This document shows positions 56,637 through 64,000 of a stretch of 64,000 nucleotides of DNA, in pieces. A program made the position numbers and the translations under genes. A model generated the notes under the pieces. The model saw only the letters and a list, made by a program, of their open reading frames with translations. It was not told the DNA's origin and did no database searches. The DNA is from Sedimenticola thiotaurini (lineage in GTDB: Bacteria > Pseudomonadota > Gammaproteobacteria > Chromatiales > Chromatiaceae): contig NZ_CP011412.1 in the NCBI RefSeq assembly GCF_001007875.1, positions 3,658,001-3,722,000 of the forward strand, given 5' to 3'. Each line of letters starts with the position of its first letter. Position 1 is the stretch's first letter.

Positions 56637-57278
56637 ATGACGCGATTGCGTATTAGCGAGATTTTCTACTCCCTTCAGGGTGAGTCGAACAGCGTGGGGC
56701 TGCCCACGGTGTTCGTGCGCCTGACCGGTTGTCCACTGCGCTGCGGCTACTGCGACACCACCTACGCTTTCAAGGGTGGGGAGTGGCTGGAACTGGCACA
56801 GGTGCTGGCGCAGGTGGCGGATTATGCACCGCGCCATGTCACGGTGACCGGTGGCGAACCTCTGGCCCAGGAGGCCTGCCTGGAACTGCTCGGCGGGCTC
56901 TGCGATGCCGGTTACCGGGTTTCCCTGGAGACCAGCGGAGCGCTGGATATTGGCCAGGTGGATCCGCGGGTAGTGACGGTGATGGATCTCAAGACCCCCG
57001 GTTCCGGCGAGGTGGAAAAAAACCGGTTCAGCAATATCGACCATCTGAAGCAGACCGACCAGGTTAAATTTGTCATCTGTGACGAGGTCGATTACCACTG
57101 GGCCTGTGAGCAGTTGCAGGCCTGGGATCTGGACAACCGTTGCCAGGTGCTGTTTTCACCGGCGCTTGGCCGGCAGGATGCCACCCAATTGGCGGAATGG
57201 ATCCTGCGGGACCGGCTGCATGTGCGGTTCCAGATCCAGCTGCACAAGTATCTCTGGGGCGATGTTGCCGGTAAATGA
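56637..57278 (+). CDS. queE: 7-carboxy-7-deazaguanine synthase
   Basis: The 213-residue radical SAM enzyme makes 7-carboxy-7-deazaguanine from 6-carboxytetrahydropterin in queuosine synthesis. The cluster motif is CPLRCGYC (CxxxCxxC) near residues 33-40. The substrate and SAM regions are YSLQGES near the N terminus and VTVTGGEPLAQ. queC follows by 31 bp. The pathway draws on the same pterin entry step that FolE2 (8535-9344) can supply. Confidence 0.95.
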   Translation: MTRLRISEIFYSLQGESNSVGLPTVFVRLTGCPLRCGYCDTTYAFKGGEWLELAQVLAQVADYAPRHVTVTGGEPLAQEACLELLGGLCDAGYRVSLETSGALDIGQVDPRVVTVMDLKTPGSGEVEKNRFSNIDHLKQTDQVKFVICDEVDYHWACEQLQAWDLDNRCQVLFSPALGRQDATQLAEWILRDRLHVRFQIQLHKYLWGDVAGK

Positions 57279-57309
57279 CCCCACTTTCTCCTGTATATGA
57301 AATGATCTG

Positions 57310-57978
57310 ATGAAAAAAGCTGTCGTTCTTCTCTCTGGTGGTCTGGATTCCGCCACCGCCCTGGCCATGGCCCGCCAACAGGGTTATGACTGTTATGCCT
57401 TAAGTCTCGCCTATGGCCAGCGCCACTCGGTGGAACTGGAGGCGGCCGGCCGGGTGGCCAGGGCTTTGGGCGTGGTGGAGCACAAGGTTATCCCGATCGC
57501 CCTGGATGCGTTCGGCGGATCGGCTCTGACCGATAGTGCTATCGCGGTTCCGGATGCGGGCAGTGAGGGTATCCCGGTCACCTACGTGCCGGCGCGCAAT
57601 ACGGTTTTCCTCTCCCTGGCGCTGGGCTGGGCCGAGGTGCTGGGTGCCAGGGATCTGTTTCTCGGTGTCAATGCGGTGGACTACTCCGGTTATCCCGATT
57701 GTCGTCCGGATTTTATTGAAGCCTTCGAGCGGCTGGCCAACCTGGCCACCAAGGCGGGCGTTGAAGGTGACCGGTTCCGGATTCATGCGCCGCTGATCGA
57801 TATGACCAAAGCGGAAATTATCCAGGCCGGTATGGGACTGGGAGTGGATTACGGGCTCACGGTCTCCTGTTATCAGGCGGATGACAAGGGGGCCGCGTGC
57901 GGCCGCTGCGACTCCTGTCAATTACGTGCTGAAGGCTTCCGGACGGCCGGCGTTTCCGACCCGACCTTGTATAAATAA
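57310..57978 (+). CDS. queC: 7-cyano-7-deazaguanine synthase
   Basis: The 222-residue ATP-dependent enzyme converts 7-carboxy-7-deazaguanine to preQ0. The PP-loop is [15 protein letters not shown]. The zinc site is in the C-terminal SCYQ then [21 protein letters not shown] and [15 protein letters not shown] are family signatures. It pairs with queE. Confidence 0.97.
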   Translation: MKKAVVLLSGGLDSATALAMARQQGYDCYALSLAYGQRHSVELEAAGRVARALGVVEHKVIPIALDAFGGSALTDSAIAVPDAGSEGIPVTYVPARNTVFLSLALGWAEVLGARDLFLGVNAVDYSGYPDCRPDFIEAFERLANLATKAGVEGDRFRIHAPLIDMTKAEIIQAGMGLGVDYGLTVSCYQADDKGAACGRCDSCQLRAEGFRTAGVSDPTLYK

Positions 57979-58113
57979 ATGTCGCCGTATTACCACAAAC
58001 CCCTGTAGATCATCGTTAGCTTATAGGCTAATCTTGCCCTTCCGGCCGAGACTGGCCGGGATAAAACGACAGGCATCAGCAGATGCCGACAGAGAGGTTT
58101 GAGGAGGTACAAC

Positions 58114-59376
58114 GTGGCGTTTGAGTCTTTTTTCCAGGCCCAGTCTTTTCTGCTTTGGGCGACATTTATCATAGCCCTGCTCATGGGCGCGGTGGTCAAC
58201 AAGACCAATTTCTGCACCATGGGTGCGGTATCTGATGCGGTCAATATGGGTGACACGGGCCGTATGCGCGCCTGGTTCCTGGCGATTGCTGTGGCTATGG
58301 TGGGTGTCGCGGTACTGGAGTTCATGGGTCTGGTTAATCCCGGTCAATCGTTTCCACCCTATCGCGGGAATCAGCTGCTCTGGGCCGAAAATATTCTCGG
58401 TGGACTCATGTTCGGCATTGGTATGACGTTGGCCTCAGGCTGTGGTAACAAGACCCTGATTCGTATCGGGGGCGGCAACCTGAAATCGATCGTGGTGCTG
58501 CTGATCATCGGCGTTATCGCCTTCTATATGGTGAATCCCTTTCCCGGATCGGATCAGACCCTGATGTCGGTGCTCTTCTACGACTGGATTCGTCCTCTCT
58601 CGATCAGCCTGGAGACACCCCAGGATCTGGGTTCGGTGATTCTGGGAGAAGAGGCCGCTGGCGGTCGAATGGCTATCGGCTTGGTTCTGGGACTGCTGTT
58701 ACTGCTGTTTGCTTTCAAGTCTGCCGATTTTCGACGCAGTTTTGATAATGTCTTGGGCGGCCTGATCGTGGGACTGGCAGTTCTGGCAGCCTGGTATGTC
58801 AGCGCCAACGTTGCAGTTGATCTGGATGGTGAAGTGCACTCCCTGAGCGGTTACGTACAGGAGTGGGATTTCCTGGCCGATTCCGCGGAAGGTAAACCCG
58901 CTGACAGCCGTCCCCTCAGCACCCAGTCGTTCACCTTTATCAATCCCATGGGGCAGACCCTGGGCTATGCGGCCACCGGTTTCAAATCCACACTGTTGAC
59001 CTTTGGCATCATGGCGCTGTTTGGCGTGATTGCCGGATCTCTGCTCTGGGCACTGATCAGCCGCAGTTTTCGGATCGAGTGGTTTGTTAACTTCAAGGAT
59101 TTCGCTACCCATGTTATCGGGGCGATACTGATGGGCTTTGGCGGTGTGCTGGCCATGGGTTGCACGATCGGCCAGGGTATCACCGGTACATCGACCCTGG
59201 CGATCGGCTCATTTCTGGCTCTTGGCGCCATTATGCTGGGTAGTGCCCTGACCATGAAAGTGCAGTACTACAAACTGGTCTACGAAGATGAAGCGAGCTT
59301 CTCCAAGGCGCTGCTGACTGGACTGGTAGACCTTAAGTTACTGCCGGAACGTCTGCGCAAGTTGGAAGCGGTCTGA
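58114..59376 (+). CDS. YeeE/YedE-family sulfur-compound (thiosulfate) transporter
   Basis: The 420-residue membrane protein has about 10-11 helices and the repeated Cys-containing pore motifs of this family: NKTNFCTMGAVSDAV, GMTLASGCGNKTLIRIGGGNL and FGGVLAMGCTIGQGITG. In TsuA these conserved cysteines relay thiosulfate. Start is GTG at 58114, with GAGGAGG 6 bp upstream. The gene is monocistronic and tRNA-Lys follows 56 bp after its stop. The transported sulfur compound is inferred from the family. Confidence 0.9.
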   Translation: MAFESFFQAQSFLLWATFIIALLMGAVVNKTNFCTMGAVSDAVNMGDTGRMRAWFLAIAVAMVGVAVLEFMGLVNPGQSFPPYRGNQLLWAENILGGLMFGIGMTLASGCGNKTLIRIGGGNLKSIVVLLIIGVIAFYMVNPFPGSDQTLMSVLFYDWIRPLSISLETPQDLGSVILGEEAAGGRMAIGLVLGLLLLLFAFKSADFRRSFDNVLGGLIVGLAVLAAWYVSANVAVDLDGEVHSLSGYVQEWDFLADSAEGKPADSRPLSTQSFTFINPMGQTLGYAATGFKSTLLTFGIMALFGVIAGSLLWALISRSFRIEWFVNFKDFATHVIGAILMGFGGVLAMGCTIGQGITGTSTLAIGSFLALGAIMLGSALTMKVQYYKLVYEDEASFSKALLTGLVDLKLLPERLRKLEAV

Positions 59377-59391
59377 GTCGGCCATTACCCG

Positions 59392-59419
59392 TTGACTGGC
59401 TCGACGGGTAATGTATAAT
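59392..59419 (+). promoter_or_regulatory. Promoter of tRNA-Lys, overlapping an inverted repeat
   Basis: TTGACT (59392-59397) and TATAAT (59414-59419) are separated by 16 bp, with a GC-rich discriminator (CCCGCGC) after the -10, typical of stringently controlled stable-RNA promoters. A 10-bp inverted repeat, CATTACCCGT (59383-59392) and ACGGGTAATG (59404-59413), overlaps the -35 and the spacer. Confidence 0.8.
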
Positions 59420-59432
59420 CCCGCGCTTCGTT

Positions 59433-59508
59433 GGGCCGTTAGCTCAGTCGGTAGAGCAGTGGATTTTTAATCCATTGGTCGAAGGTTCGAATCCTTCACG
59501 GCCCACCA
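59433..59508 (+). tRNA. tRNA-Lys(UUU)
   Basis: The 76-nt cloverleaf has acceptor arms GGGCCGT and ACGGCCC, a D-loop with AGCTCAGTCGGTAGAGC, an anticodon loop TTTTTAA with anticodon TTT, and a T-loop GGTTCGAATC. CCA is encoded at 59506-59508. A terminator hairpin follows directly, and the 3' end of the gene is repeated in the tandem array downstream. Confidence 0.97.
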
Positions 59509-60109
59509 TTAATGATCGAAGCCCGGACCTCAGTGTCCGGGTTTTCTGTTTCAGGGGATCAGATTCGAACCTTCGACTGGAACAGGCCTGGTTCGACAGC
59601 GTAGCTGCAAGAGGCGGCGCAGCCGCCGAGTCATCCTTCACGGCCCACCATTAATGATCGAAGCCCGGACCTCAGTGTCCGGGTTTTCTGTTTCAGGGGA
59701 TCAGATTCGAACCTTCGACTGGAACAGGCCTGGTTCGACAGCGTAGCTGCAAGAGGCGGCGCAGCCGCCGAGTCATCCTTCACGGCCCACCATTAATGAT
59801 CGAAGCCCGGACCTCAGTGTCCGGGTTTTCTGTTTCAGGGGATCAGATTCGAACCTTCGACTGGAACAGGCCTGGTTCGACAGCGTAGCTGCAAGAGGCG
59901 GCGCAGCCGCCGAGTCATCCTTCACGGCCCACCATTAATGATCGAAGCCCGGACCTCAGTGTCCGGGTTTTCTGTTTCAGGGGATCAGATTCGAACCTTC
60001 GACTGGAACAGGCCTGGTTCGACAGCGTAGCTGCAAGAGGCGGCGCAGCCGCCGAGTTATCCTTCACGGCCCACCATTAATGATCGAAGCCCGGACCTCA
60101 GTGTCCGGC
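59501..60109 (+). repeat. 142-bp tandem repeats carrying the 3' end of tRNA-Lys
   Basis: Units start at 59501, 59643, 59785, 59927 and 60069: four full 142-bp copies plus a 41-bp partial copy. Copies look nearly identical; one substitution (T for C) is seen at 60057. Each junction reads ATCCTTCACGGCCCACCA, the last 18 nt of the tRNA gene. Each full unit contains a terminator-like hairpin (CCCGGAC/GTCCGGG plus T4), a 16-nt exact inverted copy of the tRNA T-arm (first at 59562-59577) and a GGCGGC-GCA-GCCGCC hairpin. The last unit is cut inside its terminator, 6 bp before the stop codon of the converging fnr gene. The layout recalls the E. coli tyrT 178-bp repeats that yield rtT RNA. No protein is encoded. 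Confidence 0.92.
59522..59550 (+). terminator. Terminator following tRNA-Lys, present in every repeat unit
   Basis: CCCGGAC (59522-59528) pairs with GTCCGGG (59535-59541) around a 6-nt loop, followed by TTTTCTGTTT. Equivalent copies lie 142, 284 and 426 bp downstream. The fifth (60090-60108) has lost its T-run. Confidence 0.85.
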
Positions 60110-60114
60110 CCGCT

Positions 60115-60858
60115 CTATACCCAGAGACAGGATAGCGAAGTCCGTTTGTCTCCCAGAATCTGGATCTCCCGGGCGTGATTGCGTATCACCCCTTCATCCT
60201 GCAGCTTGGCCAGCGCCCGGCTCAGGGATTCGGGACGTAGGCCAAGGTGGATGGCGATGTCCCCCTTGGTCATGGGGAGCAGCACGCTCCTCTTGCCATC
60301 CTTGGTGATGCAGCCTCTGCGCTGGTAGAGATCGTTCAGAAACAGCAGAAAGCGCCGGTCAGCGCTGAGGTAGCGGCCCTGCACGATAGTTCGGTTGGTG
60401 TAGCGGAGGCGTTTACCCAGCAGTTCCAGGATTTCATGCTGAAGTAGGGGCATCTGGCTGCAGAGGGTTTCCAGTTTGTCAAACGGCAGTTCACAGACCC
60501 AGGTGGTGTCCAGCACAACCGCGTCACACTGGTATTTCACATCCCCTACCGCCTCGATACCAATCAATTCACTGCCGAAATAGAACCCATGGATCAGGGG
60601 TGTGCCGTCATCCAGGGATGATTCGATTTTTACTGACCCCGATTGTATGACAAAGATGGATCTGAACGGATCTTCAATTTTAAAAATGGTCTCGCCCGCC
60701 TTGAACGGGCCGCGTTTACGGATGATGTTGGTGATATTGTTACTCTGGCTTTGATCCAGGTCCGCGCCAATGCACTTTCTCGGCAGTGTGCAACTTTGAC
60801 AGTCCCGTTGGTTATTGACTAGATGCAGCCCACATTTACCGCCTGTTCCATTAGTCAT
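60115..60858 (-). CDS. fnr: FNR-type oxygen-sensing transcription regulator
   Basis: The 247-residue CRP/FNR-family regulator has cysteines C20, C23, C29 and C122, the exact positions of the 4Fe-4S ligands in E. coli FNR. It should therefore dimerise and bind DNA when oxygen is absent. A cyclic-nucleotide-like beta-roll spans about 50-125, followed by a dimer helix. The helix-turn-helix KGDIAIHLGLRPESLSRAL keeps E210, S213 and R214, equivalent to the FNR residues that read TTGAT-N4-ATCAA. GGAGGT precedes the ATG. Targets in the window are not evident; the hydrogenase operon uses a sigma-54 promoter. Its stop lies 6 bp from the tRNA-derived repeats. Confidence 0.93.
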   Translation of the reverse strand: MTNGTGGKCGLHLVNNQRDCQSCTLPRKCIGADLDQSQSNNITNIIRKRGPFKAGETIFKIEDPFRSIFVIQSGSVKIESSLDDGTPLIHGFYFGSELIGIEAVGDVKYQCDAVVLDTTWVCELPFDKLETLCSQMPLLQHEILELLGKRLRYTNRTIVQGRYLSADRRFLLFLNDLYQRRGCITKDGKRSVLLPMTKGDIAIHLGLRPESLSRALAKLQDEGVIRNHAREIQILGDKRTSLSCLWV

Positions 60859-61330
60859 GCCTTACCTCCGGGTAGGAGAGTTGTTGATTGTTGTCGCCCC
60901 ATTTTCAGGTTTAAGCATAGTCCAAGACGCTCCTATGACCGCCTTTTTGTGGACGGAGATATGGACCCTCCCGGGAAAAATTCGGGAAGCAGGTGATATG
61001 CCCTGGCGGGGCTGTTCCGAGGTTCATGCCGGGGCGGGGTGGCAGGTTACGCAAAGTGACGGCCGAACGGCATGATGGAGTGTTATATTCGATTCGGTGT
61101 CAGATCACTTTTATGCCATACAGGGCGGGGAATATGTGCATAATGGCCGCTTTGGAAAGGGGTTGGTTCAACTGACCGGCAGCTTCTGGATGGTACCGGT
61201 ACGCTGTCTGGCTAATGGTTAACACGGCCAGAGTGGTGAAACGGCAGGTTTTTCAGGGACAATGATCCTGCAACCATGGCAATTCACTTGTCACGGGAGG
61301 AGGCAGCCGAACTGCAGAATCTATCGGGCT
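60859..61330. other. Intergenic region upstream of fnr, no confident gene
   Basis: The first part is the fnr leader. No coding frame here has family support. A 44-codon plus-strand frame starts at ATG 61276, encodes several cysteines and overlaps the minus-strand small membrane protein for most of its length. Another plus-strand frame (61262-61516) lacks features of a real protein. No classic FNR site (TTGAT-N4-ATCAA) was seen. Confidence 0.5.
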
Positions 61331-61471
61331 TTATTGATCGTTCTGCTTGTCTGTGCAATCAGGACAGGGATTGTCTCCCTTGTTTTGGGGGCGGTTTCTG
61401 GTGCCGATGAGGAAGGCGCTGACGAGTATGAACAGGGCCATGCCGGCGTAGGTCAGGTTATCGAAAATCAT
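61331..61471 (-). CDS. Small membrane protein with C-terminal CPDC motif
   Basis: This 46-residue frame reads MIFDNLTYAGMALFILVSAF and then LIGTRNRPQNKGDNPCPDC, ending TDKQNDQ. One membrane helix (about residues 9-23) is followed by a short basic then polar tail with CPDC, so it is probably anchored with the cysteines free to bind a metal or redox partner. GTGAGG lies 6-11 bp upstream of the ATG. It is short, hence easily missed, and resembles the small single-helix subunits of respiratory complexes (CcoQ-like) in size only. The family is not recognised. It lies 472 bp upstream of fnr on the same strand and diverges from the 61629 gene. Confidence 0.55.
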   Translation of the reverse strand: MIFDNLTYAGMALFILVSAFLIGTRNRPQNKGDNPCPDCTDKQNDQ

Positions 61472-61502
61472 GGTGAAGCCTCACGGTTACTGCATAAGAG
61501 GT

Positions 61503-61580
61503 TTAGTAAATACTAATATATATGACGACTGTTGTCCCGGTTAATTCAATAGAACAATTTAATACCATATTAGTAATATT
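61503..61580. promoter_or_regulatory. AT-rich divergent regulatory region with TTAGTA inverted repeats
   Basis: TTAGTA-AA-TACTAA (61503-61516) is an interrupted palindrome. ATATTAGTAATATT, around 61568-61580, has TATTA and TAATA arms and shares the TTAGTA core. They lie between the small membrane protein gene and the secreted protein gene, both of which start away from here. A shared regulator is possible. Confidence 0.4.
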
Positions 61581-61628
61581 AATGAGCAAATTTGTCTCTG
61601 CGGCGGCGGAAGCAGGAGGTTTTTCGTG

Positions 61629-61976
61629 ATGATGCGTGTTTGTCTACTTGGTTTTCTGATGTTTGCCTTGCCACTCCAGGCCCAGGAGACTCCCCAGGTG
61701 TTGGGGTACGGAGTGCGCAGCTGTGAGCACTATAATGATGTGTTCGAGGGTTGGGAGAACGGTCAGGCGGAGCAGATCGCAGAGTATTTACACTATCGCG
61801 ACTGGCTGACCGGGTTGGTCACCGGGCTGTCACTGGCAACGGCCACTGATGTATTGAAAGGGGTGGAGGTCAAGGGGGCCATGCGGCGTATCCAGGTCTA
61901 CTGTGACGAACACCCGACGGACGACTTCTTTACTGCCACGATGGATCTGATTCGCATACTCAGTGGCCTGAAGTAG
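61629..61976 (+). CDS. Small secreted protein, Rap1a/Tai-like pattern
   Basis: The roughly 115-residue protein has a signal peptide (RVCLLGFLMFALPLQA). Its mature part holds SCEHYNDVFEG, then YRDWLTGLVTGLSLA and YCDEHPTDDFFTATMDLI, a spacing of C, YxxWxxG and CxxxP residues that recalls the Rap1a/Tai fold of periplasmic proteins. Two cysteines may form a disulfide. The resemblance is weak and function is unknown. AGGAGG lies 9 bp before the ATG; a GTG at 61626 is an alternative. Its end overlaps the converging tatD-type gene by 17 bp. Confidence 0.75.
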   Translation: MMRVCLLGFLMFALPLQAQETPQVLGYGVRSCEHYNDVFEGWENGQAEQIAEYLHYRDWLTGLVTGLSLATATDVLKGVEVKGAMRRIQVYCDEHPTDDFFTATMDLIRILSGLK

Positions 61977-62739
61977 GGGGCAGCCTGAACAGTCGGCGGG
62001 CGTTCCCGGTGGTCTGTTCAGCCAGTTGTTCGGTCGACATCCCCTTGAGTTGGGCGATGGTGGAGAGTATCTCCGGCAGATAGGCCGGCTCGTTACGTTC
62101 ACCCCGGTGTGTCGCCGTCGGCTGGTCAGGGGAGTCGGTCTCCAGGAGTAGGGCGTTACAGGGCAGCCAGGCGATGAGACTGCGCAGACGGTGGGCGTTG
62201 CTATAGGTGCTGGGGCCGCCAAAACCCAGCATGAATCCCATTTCCATCAGTCGTTCGGCCTGTTGTCGACTGCCAGAAAAACTGTGCAGAACCCCGGTAA
62301 GACCGGGATAGCGGCGCAGGGTCAGGATTACCTGCTCAACCGCTTTGCGGGCGTGAATGATCACCGGCAGCCGGTACTGTTGGGCCAGTTCAAGTTGCGC
62401 TTCAAAGAAGCGCTGCTGCCGCTCTTTATCCGGTTCGGGGATATAAAAATCCAGGCCGCACTCTCCGACCGCGACCGCATCGCCCTGTTCCAGCAGATTG
62501 TCCAGGCGGGTCAGGTCCTGTTCGCTGTGTTCCGGCATGAACATCGGATGCAGCCCATAGGCCGGGTAGAGTTGGGGACGGTGGGCGCAGAGTTGTCCCT
62601 GGCTGGTCCAGCCCGAGGCCCGGATAGCCGCCACGATCATGGCGCTGACGCCGGCTGTTCTGGCCCGTTCCAGCATCTGTTCAAAATCGGGCGCGAAAGC
62701 GGGGTGATCCAGATGGGTATGGGTATCGATGAGTTCCAT
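61960..62739 (-). CDS. TatD-family metal-dependent hydrolase
   Basis: The 259-residue TIM-barrel enzyme has the metal ligands of TatD: IDTHTHLDHP at the start, a Glu in VGECGLDFY, a His in PVIIHARKA, LHSFSG and the Asp in LLLETDSPDQP. Members are 3'-5' DNA or RNA nucleases or D-aminoacyl-tRNA deacylase-like enzymes. The sequence looks closer to YjjV and YcfH than to TatD itself. The ATG at 62739 is preferred over one 18 bp upstream because it opens directly onto the ELIDTHTH motif. Confidence 0.92.
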   Translation of the reverse strand: MELIDTHTHLDHPAFAPDFEQMLERARTAGVSAMIVAAIRASGWTSQGQLCAHRPQLYPAYGLHPMFMPEHSEQDLTRLDNLLEQGDAVAVGECGLDFYIPEPDKERQQRFFEAQLELAQQYRLPVIIHARKAVEQVILTLRRYPGLTGVLHSFSGSRQQAERLMEMGFMLGFGGPSTYSNAHRLRSLIAWLPCNALLLETDSPDQPTATHRGERNEPAYLPEILSTIAQLKGMSTEQLAEQTTGNARRLFRLPPTSGH

Positions 62740-62870
62740 ATCAGCTAGTATAAACAACCGGCGATTGGTAAGGCATCTGCTGTTCTGGCCGGGGTGTCAT
62801 GTTAAGGTTTCCTGGCGGCAGCCGCTCGGCGCCAGGTATTGTCTCTATTGAAAAGCAGGTGGAAGTGGTT

Positions 62871-63686
62871 ATGAAAATTGTCTCGTTCAACACCAATGGT
62901 ATCCGGGTTCGTGAACATCAACTGGCCAGGCTGAAGGAGCGCTATGATCCGGATGTGATCGGTATCCAGGAGACCAAAGTGCAGGACTCGGAGTTTCCTG
63001 TTGAGATGATCGAATCCCTGGGCTACCGGGCCCATTTCCACGGTCAGAAGGGTCATTACGGTGTGGCGCTGTTGTCGAAACAGGAACCCCAGCTGATTGA
63101 GAAAGGTTATCCGTTTGATAGCCCGGACGCCCAGCGCCGGATTATCTGCGGCCAATACGCCACCCCGTCGGGACAGAGTGTCAAAATCATCAACGGCTAT
63201 TTTCCGCAGGGTGACAGTCGTGAGCACCCGGTCAAGTTTCCTGCCAAGGCGCAATTCTATCGGGATCTCATGCGTTACCTGCAGGAGCGTTTCTCCCCGG
63301 ACGAGCCGGTGTTGGTGATCGGGGATATGAATATCGCCCGTCTGGATAAGGATATCGGCATCGGGGCCGACAACGCCAAACGCTGGCTTAAAAGCGGTAA
63401 ATGCAGCTTTCTGCCCGAGGAGCGGGAGTGGATGGATCGCCTGCTGGCGTGGGGTCTGTCCGATACCTATCGTGCGCTTCATCCGGATGTGGAAGATCGT
63501 TTCAGCTGGTTTGACTATCGCAGTCGGGGTTTTGACCGGGAGCCGAAGCGGGGCTTGCGTATCGACCTGATACTGGCCACTGCCGGCCTGTTGAACTGCT
63601 GCACGGATGCGGGAATAGCCTATGATATAAGGGAGATGGAGAAGCCATCCGATCACTGTCCCGTGTGGGCGGAATTTGCGATCTGA
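62871..63686 (+). CDS. xthA: Exodeoxyribonuclease III
   Basis: The 271-residue AP endonuclease and 3'-5' exonuclease works in base-excision repair. Signature segments in order are [57 protein letters not shown] and SDHCPVW. The ATG at 62871 gives the family length (E. coli 268); upstream in-frame codons add only unconserved residues. It diverges from the TatD-type gene. Confidence 0.95.
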   Translation: MKIVSFNTNGIRVREHQLARLKERYDPDVIGIQETKVQDSEFPVEMIESLGYRAHFHGQKGHYGVALLSKQEPQLIEKGYPFDSPDAQRRIICGQYATPSGQSVKIINGYFPQGDSREHPVKFPAKAQFYRDLMRYLQERFSPDEPVLVIGDMNIARLDKDIGIGADNAKRWLKSGKCSFLPEEREWMDRLLAWGLSDTYRALHPDVEDRFSWFDYRSRGFDREPKRGLRIDLILATAGLLNCCTDAGIAYDIREMEKPSDHCPVWAEFAI

Positions 63687-63691
63687 GCACT

Positions 63692-64000
63692 ATGGAATCG
63701 AAGACACAGTTTCTGAATGACTGGGAAGGGGGCGGGGTAGAGCTGATCAAGCGCGCCTTCAAGATCGGCGATGAGAGTCTGTCCGGGATTGAACTGTTAC
63801 TCGCCTCATACTCCCGTGATGCCTTCTGCGGTGAGGCTTTTGTCCTGTTCCGCCGGGGCATGTCCCTTTATGAGGTGAATGCCAGCCATGACTCCAGCGA
63901 TGGCATGGATGGACAGTGGGAACCGGAAGAGACCCTGCTGATGGCACTGGAGTTTCGCCTGGAACGGGGACGCCTGGGGCTGCGCACCGATGGCAAGAAC
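63692..64000 (+). CDS. Partial hypothetical protein, open at the window end
   Basis: The frame is open for 103 codons from the ATG at 63692, 5 bp after xthA, to the window edge. The sequence has no signal peptide, and segments such as WEGGGVELIKRAFKIGDESL and GEAFVLFRRGMSLYEVNASHD suggest a mixed alpha/beta soluble protein. I do not recognise it. The close spacing suggests co-transcription with xthA. Confidence 0.6.
   Translation, partial: MESKTQFLNDWEGGGVELIKRAFKIGDESLSGIELLLASYSRDAFCGEAFVLFRRGMSLYEVNASHDSSDGMDGQWEPEETLLMALEFRLERGRLGLRTDGKN

Noticed and set aside
59444-59641. Minus-strand frame containing GREGFEPSTNGL
   Set aside because: This peptide is the well-known spurious translation of the antisense strand of a tRNA gene. 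The frame runs across tRNA-Lys and the repeat unit, so it is not a protein.
59501-60109. CRISPR array or integrative-element attachment cluster
   Set aside because: The units are direct repeats of 142 bp with no spacers, and no integrase gene is in the window, so neither a CRISPR array nor an integrated element is supported. The 18-nt tRNA end resembles an att core but needs an element to explain it.
61262-61516. 84-codon plus-strand frame upstream of the secreted small protein
   Set aside because: It has no family features, poor start context and overlaps the better-supported minus-strand small membrane protein.

Overview
The window is chromosomal DNA from a GC-rich gammaproteobacterium. 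The evidence is gene content and order: ruvCAB-ybgC-tolQRAB-pal-cpoB-queE-queC, pepA-holC divergent from lptF-lptG, and parE and parC for topoisomerase IV. A membrane-bound uptake [NiFe] hydrogenase, a YeeE/YedE-type sulfur-compound transporter and an FNR-type oxygen sensor suggest a chemolithotrophic or facultatively anaerobic lifestyle, as in sulfur-oxidising Chromatiales-type bacteria. The genus is not determinable from the sequence alone; this placement is inference.

Layout. (1) 1-8.5 kb is accessory and regulatory: an acyl-CoA synthetase behind striking ACGT-rich palindromes, a TetR-family regulator with its own palindromic operator, a LuxR-type response regulator plus hybrid histidine kinase, and a large autotransporter. 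(2) 8.5-16.3 kb holds folE2 (minus strand) and then a tightly overlapped hydrogenase operon hupSLCDGHIJ, preceded by a textbook -24/-12 (sigma-54) promoter. The hyp maturation genes are not in the window. (3) 16.3-19.6 kb has xseB-ispA (minus) and parE. (4) 19.8-31.1 kb is a defence island: a type I restriction-modification operon hsdM-hsdS-[DUF262]-[DUF262+HNH]-hsdR-[YgjP-like metalloprotease], every junction overlapping. The two DUF262 genes (GmrSD/SspE/BrxU superfamily) sit between hsdS and hsdR. (5) 31.3-46.4 kb is housekeeping: a CNP1-like protein, a transporter, a HlyIII-family protein, parC, holC, pepA, lptFG, an RDD protein, a PilZ protein, a FixL/FixJ-like pair and a DUF971-MoaD fusion. 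(6) 46.4-59.4 kb has a TatD-associated radical SAM protein, an alpha/beta hydrolase, the yebC-ruvCAB-ybgC-tol-pal-queEC block and the YeeE-like transporter. (7) 59.4-64 kb has tRNA-Lys(UUU) followed by a 142-bp tandem array that repeats the tRNA 3' end, then fnr, a small membrane protein, a secreted small protein, tatD, xthA and a gene cut by the window end.

Most noteworthy are the two DUF262 genes embedded in the type I RM operon, the tRNA-Lys 3'-end tandem array (resembling the E. coli tyrT/rtT repeats, and carrying an inverted copy of the T-arm), and ruvC, which has no canonical start codon in frame but would be completed by a one-base shift at a G6 run. Lesser points are the MoaD-like fusion without its terminal Gly-Gly and an unrecognised 46-residue CxxC membrane protein.
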